Below the pieces are notes generated by a model. It did no database searches and was not told the DNA's origin. It was given only the letters and a program-made list of their open reading frames with translations. Shown piece by piece: positions 48,254-57,693 of a stretch of 64,000 nt of DNA (the first letter of the stretch is position 1; each line of letters starts with the position of its first letter). A program made the position numbers and the translations under genes. The DNA comes from Hydrocarboniphaga effusa AP103 (GTDB lineage: Bacteria > Pseudomonadota > Gammaproteobacteria > Nevskiales > Nevskiaceae), in contig NZ_AKGD01000001.1 in assembly GCF_000271305.1 (NCBI RefSeq), forward strand, positions 2,529,501-2,593,500, given 5' to 3'.

Positions 48254-49156
48254 TTGGACGATCTCAAGCGCTATGCCCTGTTTGCCGAAGTGGTCCGCAG
48301 CGGCTCCATGAGTGCCGCCGCTCGCCACCTGCGCGTCAGCACCTCGGCCGTGAGCCAGCAGCTGCGTCAGCTCGAGCAGGCGTATGGGGTGACCCTGTTG
48401 CATCGCTCCACACGCAAGCTTTCGCTGACCGAGACCGGCCTGCGCTTCGCCGAGCATTGCCGGGCGATGGTCGAGGCTGCCGATCGGGCGCAGGCCCAGC
48501 TGTTGCTCGCCCGCGACGCCCCCGAGGGCGAACTGCGCGTGGCCGCACCGGTCGGTTTCGCCCGGCATATCGCCCCGGCGCTCGCCTCGCTGCTCGCCCG
48601 GTACCCGGCGCTACGCCTGAACCTCCACGTCGACGACGCCCTGATCGACCTGATCGACGCGCGGGTCGATCTGGCGATTCGCGGCGGCTCGCTGCCCGAT
48701 TCGTCCTGGGTCGCGCAGCCGCTGGGCTGCGTGCACTGGCTGCTCTGCGCGGCACCTTCGTATCTCGCGCGCGCGGGCATGCCCGAGACGCCGGCCGAGC
48801 TGCTCGCGCATCAATGGATTGCGGTGCCGCGTGATTCGCGCGGCTTCGTGGTCGAGTTGCAAGGGCCCGCCGGCGAACGCGAAACCCTGCACCTGGAGCC
48901 GCGCGTGGCGAGCAACAACCAGTTCACCGTGCAGCAGCTCTGCGCGGCTGGGCTCGGCATCGCCCGCGGGGTGCGGCCCGATTTCGAGGAAGACCTGCGT
49001 CAGGGCCGGCTGGTCCCGGTGTTGCAGGACTGGAAAATGGCGCCTATACCGATGTTCGCGGTCACTCCGCAGCGCGATGGGCAACCCGCCAAGGTGCGAC
49101 ACGCGATCGAGGCGATTCGCGCATACCTGCGGCAGGTTCCGGGCGTGAGCGCCTGA
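48254..49156 (+). CDS. LysR family transcriptional regulator
   Basis: A 300-residue LysR regulator: winged helix-turn-helix at 1-60 (SMSAAARHLRVSTSAVSQQL, then LFHRSTR-like LLHRSTRKLSLTETG) and a substrate-binding effector domain (about 90-295). The start is TTG at 48254 (MDDLKRY), with an AAGGTGAAGG site, in good agreement with the family. It probably controls the divergent oxidoreductase. The inducer is unknown. Confidence 0.93.
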   Translation: MDDLKRYALFAEVVRSGSMSAAARHLRVSTSAVSQQLRQLEQAYGVTLLHRSTRKLSLTETGLRFAEHCRAMVEAADRAQAQLLLARDAPEGELRVAAPVGFARHIAPALASLLARYPALRLNLHVDDALIDLIDARVDLAIRGGSLPDSSWVAQPLGCVHWLLCAAPSYLARAGMPETPAELLAHQWIAVPRDSRGFVVELQGPAGERETLHLEPRVASNNQFTVQQLCAAGLGIARGVRPDFEEDLRQGRLVPVLQDWKMAPIPMFAVTPQRDGQPAKVRHAIEAIRAYLRQVPGVSA

Positions 49157-49268
49157 TGCGGACGCGAGCTCTTACCGACGCGAAATAACGATCGGTTAAG
49201 ATATTGTGACAGTTGAGTCTGGTGGCACTGAGCGGCCAGAGACATGGCCGTTGCGGAGCCGGGAGAGA

Positions 49269-49400
49269 ATGATGCGGGTCAACTTTTTGTTTTATCTGGA
49301 CGAAGTGAATCAGCGCCGCGTGCGTCCGCGCGTGGTCTGGGGTTTCTGGGGCTTCATCGCCGGAGTCGCGACCTCGATCGCCGTCGCCGCCATCGTCTGA
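49269..49400 (+). CDS. small single-pass membrane protein
   Basis: A 43-residue product (MMRVNFLFYLDEVNQRR...) with a basic centre (QRRVRPRVV) and one strong hydrophobic segment (WGFWGFIAGVATSIAVAAIV). The GGGAGAG site at 49261-49267 precedes the ATG. It overlaps the antisense end of the DUF429-like gene by 91 bp, which lowers confidence, but the hydrophobic helix and RBS look real. No family is known to me. Confidence 0.5.
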   Translation: MMRVNFLFYLDEVNQRRVRPRVVWGFWGFIAGVATSIAVAAIV

Positions 49401-50257
49401 ACTGAAACCTGCTGTTGCGCGCGCAGCGCCTCGCCCGCTGCCGCGACGCCGAATATCCATCCCCGTTCCTGACCTGCTCCGGCTCGCCACAGAGCCCGGT
49501 CTTCGGCTGTGCGCCGCAGCCCGGCCGCGGCGATGATCGCATCGGCCTGATGGTCATCGAAGTGCACCAGGCCGGCGGGCTCGCTGCCCAGTGCCTGCAA
49601 GGCCGCATCGAGCGCGGCTCCCGAGCGCAGCTTGGCGTTTCCGCCCGCGGCCTTGCGGATGAACAGGCGCGGGTAGATTTCCACACAGGCCGAGCGGCGA
49701 TCGTCGCGGGCGACATCGTCGAACGGCCAGATCGCCCATCGCGCGGGCCGCTGCTCCCGCAGCCGGTGCAGCAGCCGCGCGCCGGCGAGTGTTCCGAGCC
49801 CGACCTGCTTGGGGCCGATGAGCTTGAGCGGCGTCTGCGGATGCCCGAGTCCCTGCGCGATGCAGGCGAGCTCGGCCGGACGCTGATGTCCGATCCAGTC
49901 GGCCGGCTGCTTGCCGCTGCGCCAGAAACGCGTGTCGCCCTCCACGTATCGATGACCGGTGAAATCGGCGTCCTGAGCGCAGTGGGTTTCGATCCTGGCC
50001 CAGAGCTGCGGTGGTGCTTCGAACGGAGCGGGCAGCGCGAACGCCATGTCGATGCCGACGAGCAGGCGCTGGTTGCGATCGCCCTCGGCGACGAGCCAGT
50101 CGAACACGGCACTGCGGGTCCAGCGTCCGCGAGCATCTGCGGGTCTTACGAGTTGCGGTGCCGCCATGCCCGCCCGGCAGCGCGCCACCGCGATGCCCGC
50201 GTAGGCGGGCCCGCTCGCCCCGGACCAGTCGATCGCGACGAAGCCGTCGAAGCGCAT
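49310..50257 (-). CDS. DUF429-like protein (RNase H-fold)
   Basis: A 315-residue soluble protein with the DUF429 features: DGFVAIDWSGASGPAYAGIA at the start (RNase H-like Asp), LVGIDMAFALPAPF in the middle, and GLVHFDDHQADAIIAAAGLR later. The family is thought to be a nuclease-like RNase H fold, but without proof. The C-terminal about 30 residues (QTMAATAIEVATPAMKPQKP) overlap the small membrane gene on the other strand. It lies downstream of the YaiI gene, 17 bases away. Confidence 0.8.
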   Translation of the reverse strand: MRFDGFVAIDWSGASGPAYAGIAVARCRAGMAAPQLVRPADARGRWTRSAVFDWLVAEGDRNQRLLVGIDMAFALPAPFEAPPQLWARIETHCAQDADFTGHRYVEGDTRFWRSGKQPADWIGHQRPAELACIAQGLGHPQTPLKLIGPKQVGLGTLAGARLLHRLREQRPARWAIWPFDDVARDDRRSACVEIYPRLFIRKAAGGNAKLRSGAALDAALQALGSEPAGLVHFDDHQADAIIAAAGLRRTAEDRALWRAGAGQERGWIFGVAAAGEALRAQQQVSVQTMAATAIEVATPAMKPQKPQTTRGRTRR

Positions 50258-50274
50258 CGCTGCCGTTGACTGGC

Positions 50275-50736
50275 CTACGCCGAAGCCGCGGGTGGAATGC
50301 GCGCGAGCAGCCGGTCGAGCTGGTTCGCGAAGGCCTGACGATCGCGCTGATGGAAGGCCGACGGACCGCTGGTCTCGACGCCCGCGCCGCGCAGGTCGGC
50401 CATGAAATTGCGCATCGACAGATGCTGGCGAACGTTGTCTGCGGTGTAGAGCTCACCGCGTGGGTTGAGCGCCTGCACGCCTTTTTCGACGACCGCCGCC
50501 GCCAGCGGAATATCGGCCGTGATCACCAGGTCGCCGCGCTCGGCCCAGTCGGTGATCGCCTGGTCGGCCACGTCGATGCCCTGCGGCACGACGATGCTGC
50601 GGATGCGGCTCGAACGCGGCACCGCGAGCGGCGCGTTGGCGACCAGGATCAGGTCGATCTGCCGGCGCTGGGCGGCGCGGAACAGGATCTCCTTGATGAC
50701 TTTCGGGCAGGCGTCGGCATCGACCCAGATTTTCAT
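50275..50736 (-). CDS. YaiI/YqxD family DUF188 protein
   Basis: A 153-residue PIN-like protein of the DUF188 (YaiI) family. It opens [19 protein letters not shown] and continues with [26 protein letters not shown], both family hallmarks (probable metal-binding Asp residues). Function is unknown. ATG 50736 is the first. The gene lies between the DUF429-like and alpha/beta hydrolase genes, all on the minus strand. Confidence 0.93.
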   Translation of the reverse strand: MKIWVDADACPKVIKEILFRAAQRRQIDLILVANAPLAVPRSSRIRSIVVPQGIDVADQAITDWAERGDLVITADIPLAAAVVEKGVQALNPRGELYTADNVRQHLSMRNFMADLRGAGVETSGPSAFHQRDRQAFANQLDRLLARIPPAASA

Positions 50737-50771
50737 GCGCCCATGATCGCATGCGCGGCAGCCACGGCTTG

Positions 50772-51941
50772 CTACTGGAACTGACGGCGCAGCGCCTCGT
50801 AGGCCTCGCGGCGGTCGAGCAGATCGAGGTGGCCGATGCCGGTGCCGATCCATTGCCGATCGGCTGCGATCGGCAGGTCGCGATGGCCGCTGGGATCGCG
50901 GCCGAGCGCGCTTTCCACCGGCACCAGGCCGTCGCCGAACAGGCGGTCGCCGAAATCGCCGACGCGCGAGCCCGTGGTGCCCGCGAGCGCCGAGACGAGC
51001 GCGCCGGGCGGCAGGCCGATCGCGGTCGGCAGGCGCTCGGCGCGTTCGAAGCGGTCGAGCCCGCTCCAGTCCTCGTCGACGAGGCTGCCGTGGCGCAGGT
51101 CGGTGATGCCGGCGCTGCGCAGCTTGCCGAGCGCCGCGAGCGGGGCGCTGTACGGGCTCATGCCGATGAGCCCCTGCAGCCCGTTGCCGCCGCGTTCGAG
51201 CGGAGCACCGAGATGCGGCGTGCCGAGAAAGACCAGGTGCTTCAGCAGCGAGGGCCAGCAATGGCCGGCCAGCGCCGCGTAATGACAGGCGCTGCGCGCG
51301 AGCAGGCCGCCCATGCTGAAGCCGAGGATCGCGAGTTCGGTCACCGGCGTCTCGGCCGAGCCGACGAGGGCTTCGAGCTTCTCGGCGAGTTCGCGGCCGT
51401 TGGTCGAAACGTGGCGGCCGCTGTTGTAGCGCAGGTAGATCGGCGTATAGCCGAACTCGTCCGCGAGCGCGGCGCCGTGATCGTGGCCGTTACGCCGCCA
51501 TTGGCCGTCGTGCATGCACAGGCCGTGGATCAGCAGCAGCACGCGCCCGCCTTCGCAGCGCGGCAGCTCGCGGCCGCCCCGGCGGAAGCTCAGGCGCGTC
51601 GCGAGCGGATTGGTGCTGGCTTCGAGATGGTCGCCGAGTACACCGTTGAGCACCGCGATCACCGCATCGCGGCCGGCCGGGCCGGCTTCTTCAGCGGCGG
51701 TGTCGATCAGTGGCTGCAGCTGGCGGATCGCCAGGTCGAGCCCGCTGCCGACCCAGCCGGTGACCCTGCGGACGTTGCGGTAGACCAGGCCGGTGATGCC
51801 GCGCGTGCGCCCGGGTGGCAGCGTGCCGAAGATCCACGGCACCTGCGAAATGTTGCGATGCATGTGCTCGACGATGTCGGTGATCGCGAGCGTGGCGCCG
51901 ACCGCGAGCCGGGTCGCGCCGCGCAAATCGGAGGAGCGCAT
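50772..51941 (-). CDS. alpha/beta hydrolase, lipase/PGAP1-like
   Basis: A 389-residue hydrolase with [14 protein letters not shown] (oxyanion region), nucleophile elbow GFSMGG, and [13 protein letters not shown]-terminal [19 protein letters not shown] contains the acid residue and GIGHLDLL the His. The N-terminal about 110 residues form an unusual extension ([18 protein letters not shown]). I start at ATG 51941 rather than 52013, where the extra 24 residues are low complexity. It may be a lipase or esterase acting on lipids. Confidence 0.85.
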   Translation of the reverse strand: MRSSDLRGATRLAVGATLAITDIVEHMHRNISQVPWIFGTLPPGRTRGITGLVYRNVRRVTGWVGSGLDLAIRQLQPLIDTAAEEAGPAGRDAVIAVLNGVLGDHLEASTNPLATRLSFRRGGRELPRCEGGRVLLLIHGLCMHDGQWRRNGHDHGAALADEFGYTPIYLRYNSGRHVSTNGRELAEKLEALVGSAETPVTELAILGFSMGGLLARSACHYAALAGHCWPSLLKHLVFLGTPHLGAPLERGGNGLQGLIGMSPYSAPLAALGKLRSAGITDLRHGSLVDEDWSGLDRFERAERLPTAIGLPPGALVSALAGTTGSRVGDFGDRLFGDGLVPVESALGRDPSGHRDLPIAADRQWIGTGIGHLDLLDRREAYEALRRQFQ

Positions 51942-52038
51942 CGGCTGTCCGTCAGAAAGATGGGCGCTCAGTGTCGGCCCTGGACGCAGCGGCGGGCTTT
52001 GGCCCGCGCGCAATGCGCTACGTCGATGCGGCCGTTTT

Positions 52039-52284
52039 TCAGCTCTCCGGAACGTCGTTCGCCGAGGCCTCGGACCGGCCGTTGCGCGGCACCGGCACGA
52101 GCTCTTCGGGCTGGAAAATGCCCGCTTTGAGCGTGTGCTTGGAGCCTTTGGTGCTGTGGCGCCGGTAGCTCACCTTGATCCCGCGGCGGGTATGGCCGGA
52201 CACCGTCACGAGGTATTCGTCGGTCCAGGAAAACAGCCAGTTCGAGCCGATCGGATGCGTCTTGGTGAGGTCGTCACTGGTCAT
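52039..52284 (-). CDS. hypothetical protein
   Basis: An 81-residue basic protein, MTSDDLTKTHPIGSNWLF..., with the beta-rich stretch YLVTVSGHTRRGIKVSYRRH. No family recognised and no obvious ribosome site, but codon use and the lack of alternatives support a gene. It lies between the alpha/beta hydrolase and cold-shock genes. Confidence 0.5.
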   Translation of the reverse strand: MTSDDLTKTHPIGSNWLFSWTDEYLVTVSGHTRRGIKVSYRRHSTKGSKHTLKAGIFQPEELVPVPRNGRSEASANDVPES

Positions 52285-52383
52285 TTCGGGACCGGATTAA
52301 GCAGAGGATTCAATGGGATCATCCCATGGATGCGCGCTGGGCCGAACGGCTGCGGTGCGGCTCGTCGGCGCAGTTGCGCGCAA

Positions 52384-52418
52384 CAAAAAGGCCGCGACTT
52401 TCGCCGCGGCCTTTTGTT
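52384..52418 (-). terminator. terminator of the cold-shock gene
   Basis: An 11-bp stem (AAAAGGCCGCG and CGCGGCCTTTT) around an eight-base loop, flanked on both sides by A/T runs. On the minus strand it lies 17 bases after the cold-shock stop, followed by TTTTG, so it terminates that gene. Confidence 0.85.
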
Positions 52419-52434
52419 TGACGCTTCGCTGCTC

Positions 52435-52647
52435 TTAGAGCGGGCGAATCGCGCTGGCCTGCATGCCCTTCGGGCCACGCTTGGCGACGTATTCCACGCG
52501 CTGGCCTTCCTTGAGGCTCTTGAAGCCGTTGCCCTGGATTTCCTTGAAGTGGGCGAAGAGATCGTCGCCGCCTTCAGCCGGGGTGATGAAGCCGAAGCCC
52601 TTGGCGTCGTTGAACCACTTCACGGTTCCGGTCGAAACATTGCTCAT
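52435..52647 (-). CDS. cold-shock protein, CspA family
   Basis: A 70-residue single-stranded nucleic-acid binding protein. The RNP1 motif KGFGFI and RNP2-type LFAHF are present, as is the opening [21 protein letters not shown] 52647 has an AAGGAAT site. The 5' region upstream (52648-52906, 259 bp with no gene) is long, as in cold-inducible csp genes that use structured leaders. It is also possible that the gene is constitutive. Confidence 0.96.
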   Translation of the reverse strand: MSNVSTGTVKWFNDAKGFGFITPAEGGDDLFAHFKEIQGNGFKSLKEGQRVEYVAKRGPKGMQASAIRPL

Positions 52648-52906
52648 TGATACATTCCTTAAAAATTTTGAAGCTAAAACAGGAAAAACCCGCCTGCACA
52701 GGTGCAGAAAACGATCAAGGAACGCATCGAGGGGAATATCGAGCTGCCTGCGAAGATGAGCCGGAAGGCTGAATCGGAGGGCAGCGGGGTCACCACGGAA
52801 CACATACTTGAAACGACTGCGGCTTGCACCTTACGCCTATCGAGCGCGCCTGTCGAGCACCTGCGCTCCGGATCGGCGGCCGCCCCGGAGCGCAGCTGCC
52901 CGGGAA

Positions 52907-53332
52907 TCAGCTCTCGAGCGTGGCGTCCATGGTGATCTTGGCGTTGAGCACCTTGGAGAGCGGACAGCCCGATTTGGCGGCTTCGGCCAGTTCGGTGAAC
53001 TGCTCGGCGCTCGCGCCCGGAACCCTGGCCTTCACGATCAGATGGCTCGCGGTTATCGCGAATCCATCGCCGACCTTGTCGAGCGTGATTTCGGCATGCG
53101 TCTCGATCTTCTCGGGTGGTATGCCGGCATTGGTCAGCTGCAGCGACAAGGCCATGGAAAAACAGCCTGCGTGCGCTGCCCCGAGCAGTTCTTCGGGGTT
53201 GGTTCCGGGGCCGTCTTCGAAACGCGCCTTGAACCCGTAGGGCGCGTCTGTGAGCACGCCGGTTTCCGTCGAAATGACGCCGCCGCCATCCTTGATGCCG
53301 CCCTTCCAGATCGCCCATGCCTTCTTTTTCAT
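52907..53332 (-). CDS. OsmC family peroxiredoxin-like protein
   Basis: A 141-residue OsmC/Ohr family hydroperoxide reductase. Catalytic cysteines are Cys57 (HAGCFSM) and Cys123 (SGCPLSK); the order ...TNPEELLGAAHAGCFS... is diagnostic, and KAWAIWKGGIKDGGGVIST marks the OsmC rather than Ohr branch. It reduces organic peroxides and is usually stress-induced. ATG 53332 has AAGGAGTG upstream. Confidence 0.95.
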   Translation of the reverse strand: MKKKAWAIWKGGIKDGGGVISTETGVLTDAPYGFKARFEDGPGTNPEELLGAAHAGCFSMALSLQLTNAGIPPEKIETHAEITLDKVGDGFAITASHLIVKARVPGASAEQFTELAEAAKSGCPLSKVLNAKITMDATLES

Positions 53333-53451
53333 CGCAACACTCCTTGTCGAGAGTCAGTGAAAACCGCGGCGCGGACTATGCGACCGCTGGCGTGAGCGCC
53401 GCTTGAATCGGCCACGTGAGTTGGGCCGAGAGACGGCTCCTCTCGATCGCC

Positions 53452-53700
53452 TCAGACGCCGGCAGCTTCGTTCGAGACCACCGGACGGCTTTCGCGCGTG
53501 GCGCGCATGAGCTTGCCGGGCTCGCCGGGATCTTCGATCTCGATGTGATCTTCATGAACGGACTTGATGATCGCCACGAAGGGAAAGCCGTTGAGCTTGG
53601 GGACTCGGTAGCTCACGGTGTCACCGATCTTGAACGTCGCCGGATCGAAGTTGAATTCGAAAGGGCAGGCCTCTCCGGGCTTGCCACCCATGTTCATCAT
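53452..53700 (-). CDS. hypothetical protein
   Basis: An 82-residue acidic protein with no recognised family. The central KIGDTVSYRVPKLNGFPFVA and IIKSVHEDHIEIED suggest a small beta-barrel. The ATG at 53700 is followed by another in frame at 53697. A GAGGAG site precedes it, so it is probably translated. It lies between osmC and the glycine-zipper gene; the 202-bp region upstream is the divergent promoter area. Confidence 0.65.
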   Translation of the reverse strand: MMNMGGKPGEACPFEFNFDPATFKIGDTVSYRVPKLNGFPFVAIIKSVHEDHIEIEDPGEPGKLMRATRESRPVVSNEAAGV

Positions 53701-53902
53701 GTGGATCTCCTCACTATCCGTGCCTGATGTCGAATGCTGCAGCGTGCTTGCAGCATTCCAGCCCGACTCCGGCGATGCAAGTTCGCCGCCCTCGAAGCTG
53801 AATCGGGCCTTTAGCGAAAGCTCAGCAAAAGTTCAGCGGCTCGAACTAACTTGCGGCCAAGGGCGCATGAAGCCGTCCGACATCAAAAGGTAGGGAAACG
53901 TC

Positions 53903-54280
53903 ATGAACAATGTAATGGCCGGTTTGATCGGTGGCGCCGCCGCCGTTGCGGTGGGTGCTTCCGCCCTGGTGTTCGCCAATCGCTCTTCCGACGAAAGCGA
54001 GGCCGCGAAACCGCAGCAGGTCGCGACCAAGACCGTATGCAGTGAGGAACGCGTCGTCACGAAGAAAGAGTGGGGCGTCAATTCGGTGGTCGGCACGGTG
54101 CTCGGCGGCGCGGCCGGCGGTGCCCTGGGCCATCAGATCGGTGGCGGCAGCGGCAAGGACATCGCAACCGGCGTCGGCGTGGTGGGCGGCGCCTATGCGG
54201 GCAACAAGATCGCCAAGAACAAGTTCCCCGATCAGGAAGTGAGCTATCGCCAGCGCTGCCGCGAAGTGCCGGTCTCCTGA
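53903..54280 (+). CDS. glycine zipper 2TM domain protein
   Basis: A 125-residue envelope protein. The N-terminal hydrophobic segment (about 5-25) acts as signal or anchor; the glycine zipper GTVLGGAAGGALGHQIGGGS (about 64-83) and GVGVVGGAYAGNKI match the Rick_17kDa_Anti/SlyB-type domain. No lipobox is seen. Function unknown, probably outer-membrane integrity. Its last 37 bases overlap the convergent hydrolase gene. Confidence 0.88.
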   Translation: MNNVMAGLIGGAAAVAVGASALVFANRSSDESEAAKPQQVATKTVCSEERVVTKKEWGVNSVVGTVLGGAAGGALGHQIGGGSGKDIATGVGVVGGAYAGNKIAKNKFPDQEVSYRQRCREVPVS

Positions 54281-55344
54281 TCCGCCACGCCGAAGTGCGG
54301 CAGCGATGGTGACTTGAAGCTCGGCGCTCGCGCGAGCAGGAAACGCCAGCGATCCTGCCAGCGCGCGAGCGCGGTGCCGTCGCTCTCGAATATCCAGTCG
54401 AAGAACGCCAGGGTGAGGTCCGCGGTTGCGGCCTTCACCCTGGCGTTGGTCGTTGGACCGCCGGTGTTGCGACGGTCCGTGAACATGCTGTGCGAGCCTC
54501 CCTCGAAGACGGCGAGCAGCTTTCGCGGAGCGGCGATGGCGTCGAACACGGCCAGCCGGTCCTCGAGCCCCGAGTAATAGCCCGGAATCCGGATCACGTC
54601 GTGGGTGGACGTGACGTGGATGGTCGGGACCGAAATCTTGGCGAGGATGGCCGCCAGATTCTGCTCGCCGTAAAACGGCGGGGCGGAGATCACGACAGCC
54701 GCCGAGAATCGCGGATCGAGACAGTGAAGCGCCTGGCCGTCGCGGATCACCTCGGCACCGATCGCGAGCAAGCTGGTGTTCGCGCCGTACGAGTGCCCGG
54801 CCGCGACGATGCGTCGGCGGTTCACCACCATGCCGAAGTCCGAAAATTCCCGCGAAAGCAGGCGGTCCAGCGCGAAGCTCACATCGGCCACGCGTGCGAG
54901 GGCCTCGGATTCCCGTGCGGCGGTCTGCAGGCGATCGACCACGCCGAAAGGGTTGCCTCTCCAAAGCGCCGCGTCGCTGCCGACATGCTGGACATGCAGG
55001 CTCGCGACGCCGTGGGCCGACCAGTTCTTTCCGAGGTAGCTGTATCCGTTACGCGACCCCCCGATGCCATGCGAGAACACCACCAGCGGCACGGGTGTGG
55101 TTGCCGCGACTGCGGGCCAGTACAGGCGCGCGGGCACCGCGCGCGAGCGGGCTGGGTCGGTCCAGTCGAAATCGATCACGCGATAAGGCGATGCTTCGGG
55201 CGCCTGCTCGCCCAGGGCCGCACGCGGCAGGGACAGCGCGGCCATCAGCAGCATCGTGTTCATGCGCCGCCGTGGCAGGTCCACGCAGGTCCCGAGAGCG
55301 TCATCGCTGCTGGCGACGACCGGTCTACGCTGGTGTTCGTTCAT
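54244..55344 (-). CDS. exported alpha/beta hydrolase
   Basis: A 366-residue hydrolase of the dienelactone/PAF-acetylhydrolase type: VVFSHGIGGSRNGYSYL, nucleophile elbow GHSYGANT, and the late acid/His segments PTIHVTSTHD and EGGSHSMFTD. The ATG at 55344 overlaps the upstream transporter stop (ATGA). An internal ATG at 55263 gives a clean signal peptide (MNTMLLMAALSLPRAALG) preceded by three Arg (PRRR), so the protein is probably exported. It is last in the six-gene operon. Confidence 0.85.
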   Translation of the reverse strand: MNEHQRRPVVASSDDALGTCVDLPRRRMNTMLLMAALSLPRAALGEQAPEASPYRVIDFDWTDPARSRAVPARLYWPAVAATTPVPLVVFSHGIGGSRNGYSYLGKNWSAHGVASLHVQHVGSDAALWRGNPFGVVDRLQTAARESEALARVADVSFALDRLLSREFSDFGMVVNRRRIVAAGHSYGANTSLLAIGAEVIRDGQALHCLDPRFSAAVVISAPPFYGEQNLAAILAKISVPTIHVTSTHDVIRIPGYYSGLEDRLAVFDAIAAPRKLLAVFEGGSHSMFTDRRNTGGPTTNARVKAATADLTLAFFDWIFESDGTALARWQDRWRFLLARAPSFKSPSLPHFGVADQETGTSRQRWR

Positions 55345-56711
55345 GAGACTCCGGGTGTCGGTTTGCCGCATCTCAAATTCGGGGAGCCGCTTGCCGCCAA
55401 GGCGTCGATCGCGGGCGTTCGCGCGCGGCCGAGCCACAGGGCCAGCGCCACCCACGCGAGCGCCAGCGGCAGCGCGATGCCGAACAGGCCGCCCATCGCC
55501 GGCCCCGGCCCGCCGAGCGCGCGCTCGGCCTGCGCGCCGACGACATCGCCGCTGCGATAGAGGAAGGTGTCGATGAAGGCCTTGGCCTTGTATTGGTCCT
55601 CGCGGGCGACGCCGGTGAACAGCGCTTCGCGCGCCGGCTGGGTGATGCCGCGCTGCACCGCGCGCGTGATCGCCTCGAGCAGGACCAGCACCGCGACGGA
55701 GCCGTGGATCGCCAGGCCGACGAAGCCGATCGCGGTCGCCACGGGCAGGATCGCCAGGGCGACGCCCAGGCCGAAGCGTTCGACGAGCCGACCGCGCAGG
55801 CTGAGTTGCAGCACCAGCACCGCGATGTGCGTCCACAGGTCGATGTGCCCGAGCATCGCGGCCCTTGCGTCGACGTCGTGGGCGATCGCGGCGACCATCT
55901 GCAGCCGGGCGAAGTACACGAAGGTCGCCATCGCCGCCATCAGCATCACGTAGCAGGCGATCGCGCCGAGATACGGCGAGCGGAACACCGAGCCAATGCC
56001 GGCCCAGGCGCTGCCGCCGATGCGCCCGGCCGCGCCTTCGTTCAACGCCGTGGCGACGCCCGCGCCGGCCGCGCGGTCGGGCGTGATTTGCAGCAGCAGC
56101 CAGGCCGCCAGCAGTCCCAGCAGCAGGAAGCCGCCGGCGACCAGCAGCAGGTTGGCGGTGCCCAGCGGTCCGGCCAGCCGCAAGGTGAGCCAGGGGCCGA
56201 AGATCGCGCCCGAGGTGCCGCCGATCGAGACCAGGGAAAACAGGCGCAGGCCCTGTTCGCGCGTGAAACGCTCGGTCAGCAGCGCCCAGAACACCAGGGT
56301 GACGAACAGGTTGAAGACGTTGAACCAGACGAAGAACGCCTGGCTGCCGGCTCGCCCGACAGCGCCCGGAGCGAAGCGCATGAGGCTCCAGAAGCCCACC
56401 AGGCTCAGCACGAAGAAACCGTAGGTCGCGCTGACCAATTGCTGCCGCGTCAGGCGGCCCACCAGCCAGCCGAACAGCGGGTTCACCGCCAGCGTCCCCA
56501 ATGCGGTGACGACGATCAGCCCGCGCAGGCTGTCGAGGCTGTGCTCCATGCCCAGGGCATCGCGCGCGGGCCGTAGCAGCATCAGCGCGGTCAGCACGCA
56601 GAAGAAGAACAGCGTCGCGACCAGGACGGGTCCGATCTCGTCACGGCGAAGCCCGAGCACGCTCCAGCCGCTGCGCCGCGGATCGGACGCGGCCGTTTCG
56701 ATTCGGTTCAT
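55341..56711 (-). CDS. ATP/ADP translocase-like (MFS) transporter, copy A
   Basis: A 456-residue membrane carrier with about twelve hydrophobic segments, resembling the NTP/NDP exchange (Tlc-like) branch of the major facilitator fold. It shares long stretches with the carrier at 58482-59879, for example LFFFCVLTALMLLRPARDAL at about 33-52 and the PAREALFT/YKAKAF region near 360. The true substrate is uncertain; in free-living bacteria these are not energy parasites. It follows the DUF2306 gene by 48 bases and is coupled to the hydrolase by ATGA. Confidence 0.85.
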   Translation of the reverse strand: MNRIETAASDPRRSGWSVLGLRRDEIGPVLVATLFFFCVLTALMLLRPARDALGMEHSLDSLRGLIVVTALGTLAVNPLFGWLVGRLTRQQLVSATYGFFVLSLVGFWSLMRFAPGAVGRAGSQAFFVWFNVFNLFVTLVFWALLTERFTREQGLRLFSLVSIGGTSGAIFGPWLTLRLAGPLGTANLLLVAGGFLLLGLLAAWLLLQITPDRAAGAGVATALNEGAAGRIGGSAWAGIGSVFRSPYLGAIACYVMLMAAMATFVYFARLQMVAAIAHDVDARAAMLGHIDLWTHIAVLVLQLSLRGRLVERFGLGVALAILPVATAIGFVGLAIHGSVAVLVLLEAITRAVQRGITQPAREALFTGVAREDQYKAKAFIDTFLYRSGDVVGAQAERALGGPGPAMGGLFGIALPLALAWVALALWLGRARTPAIDALAASGSPNLRCGKPTPGVS

Positions 56712-56759
56712 GGCGGGGGCAGGCTTGCCGAGACGCCGGCGGCGGTGCGTCGGGCGGAC

Positions 56760-57617
56760 CTAGAGCGAGGCTTGCACCAGCGCGCCGGCCATTCGTCGGC
56801 CCCAGGCACCCTCGGTGAAGGTCCAGGTCACCATCATCACGAACGCGCTCGCGGCCAGCAGCAGCGCGGCCGACCCGAGTTCGAGCAGGGCGCCGCGCTG
56901 CTTGCGGCGCGCCCGGATGAACTGTTCGGCGACGATGAGATTGGGGACGTAGAAGAAAAACGCCATGACCATGTCGAACCAGCCCGAAAAACCCCTGCCG
57001 GTCCCGAGGCCGCCGGATACCAGGAACCAGGTGCCGTACTCCATCCGATAGAGCCAGGAACCGACCACCAGCGCGAACAGGCGGATCGCCCAGGCGCGGT
57101 GTCGTTCGTAGCGCCCGGCCCGGGCGTGCACGAAGGCCATGGCGGCGCACAAGACCATCAAGGCGCCGTACAGGCCGAAGCCGGCATCCATCACCGTGCC
57201 GCCGACCGTGCCCTTGGCGAGGATGAAGGCGAGCCCGCCCAGGCCGGCCAGCCCGGCTGCGACGACGTAGACGCGGCCGAGCCCGCGATGGAGCGCCGGG
57301 ACGCTGCGCCGCAAGCGACCGATCAGCTGGATCGGTCCGAGCAGCAGCAGCACGCTGCCGGCGACGAAATGCGCGCCGATCGCGACGGTGGCCGCCGGGA
57401 CGCGGGCGTCGTAGAGGCCGGGCAGCGATTCGTTCCAGCGCTCGCCGTCGCCGCCCAGGGCGACGCCGCCGAAGAAAACGACGATGTAGGCCGCGAAGAC
57501 GGCGCCGGCGATCCAGGTCGTCGCCACGAGCAGTCGCGCGCTCCAGTGCAGCGCCGCGCCGTGAAGCCAGAGTGGGAAAGTCGAGCCGGCCTGGGCCGTG
57601 TGGATCAGCGGGGTCAT
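56760..57617 (-). CDS. DUF2306 family membrane protein
   Basis: A 285-residue inner-membrane protein with about seven hydrophobic segments. The DUF2306 pattern is clear: HFVAGSVLLLLGPIQLIGRL, then PALHRGLGRVYVVAAGLAGL, and ERHRAWAIRLFALVVGSWLY. Conserved His residues may bind a metal or haem. ATG 57617 is used, the frame upstream being non-coding. It sits in the middle of the six-gene operon. Confidence 0.88.
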   Translation of the reverse strand: MTPLIHTAQAGSTFPLWLHGAALHWSARLLVATTWIAGAVFAAYIVVFFGGVALGGDGERWNESLPGLYDARVPAATVAIGAHFVAGSVLLLLGPIQLIGRLRRSVPALHRGLGRVYVVAAGLAGLGGLAFILAKGTVGGTVMDAGFGLYGALMVLCAAMAFVHARAGRYERHRAWAIRLFALVVGSWLYRMEYGTWFLVSGGLGTGRGFSGWFDMVMAFFFYVPNLIVAEQFIRARRKQRGALLELGSAALLLAASAFVMMVTWTFTEGAWGRRMAGALVQASL

Positions 57618-57693
57618 GGTGGATGCCGGATGAGCGTGTTCGTTGGTGTCGCCTGCGGCGTGCCGCGGGCACCGTGATCGATGAGCGCGAGCC

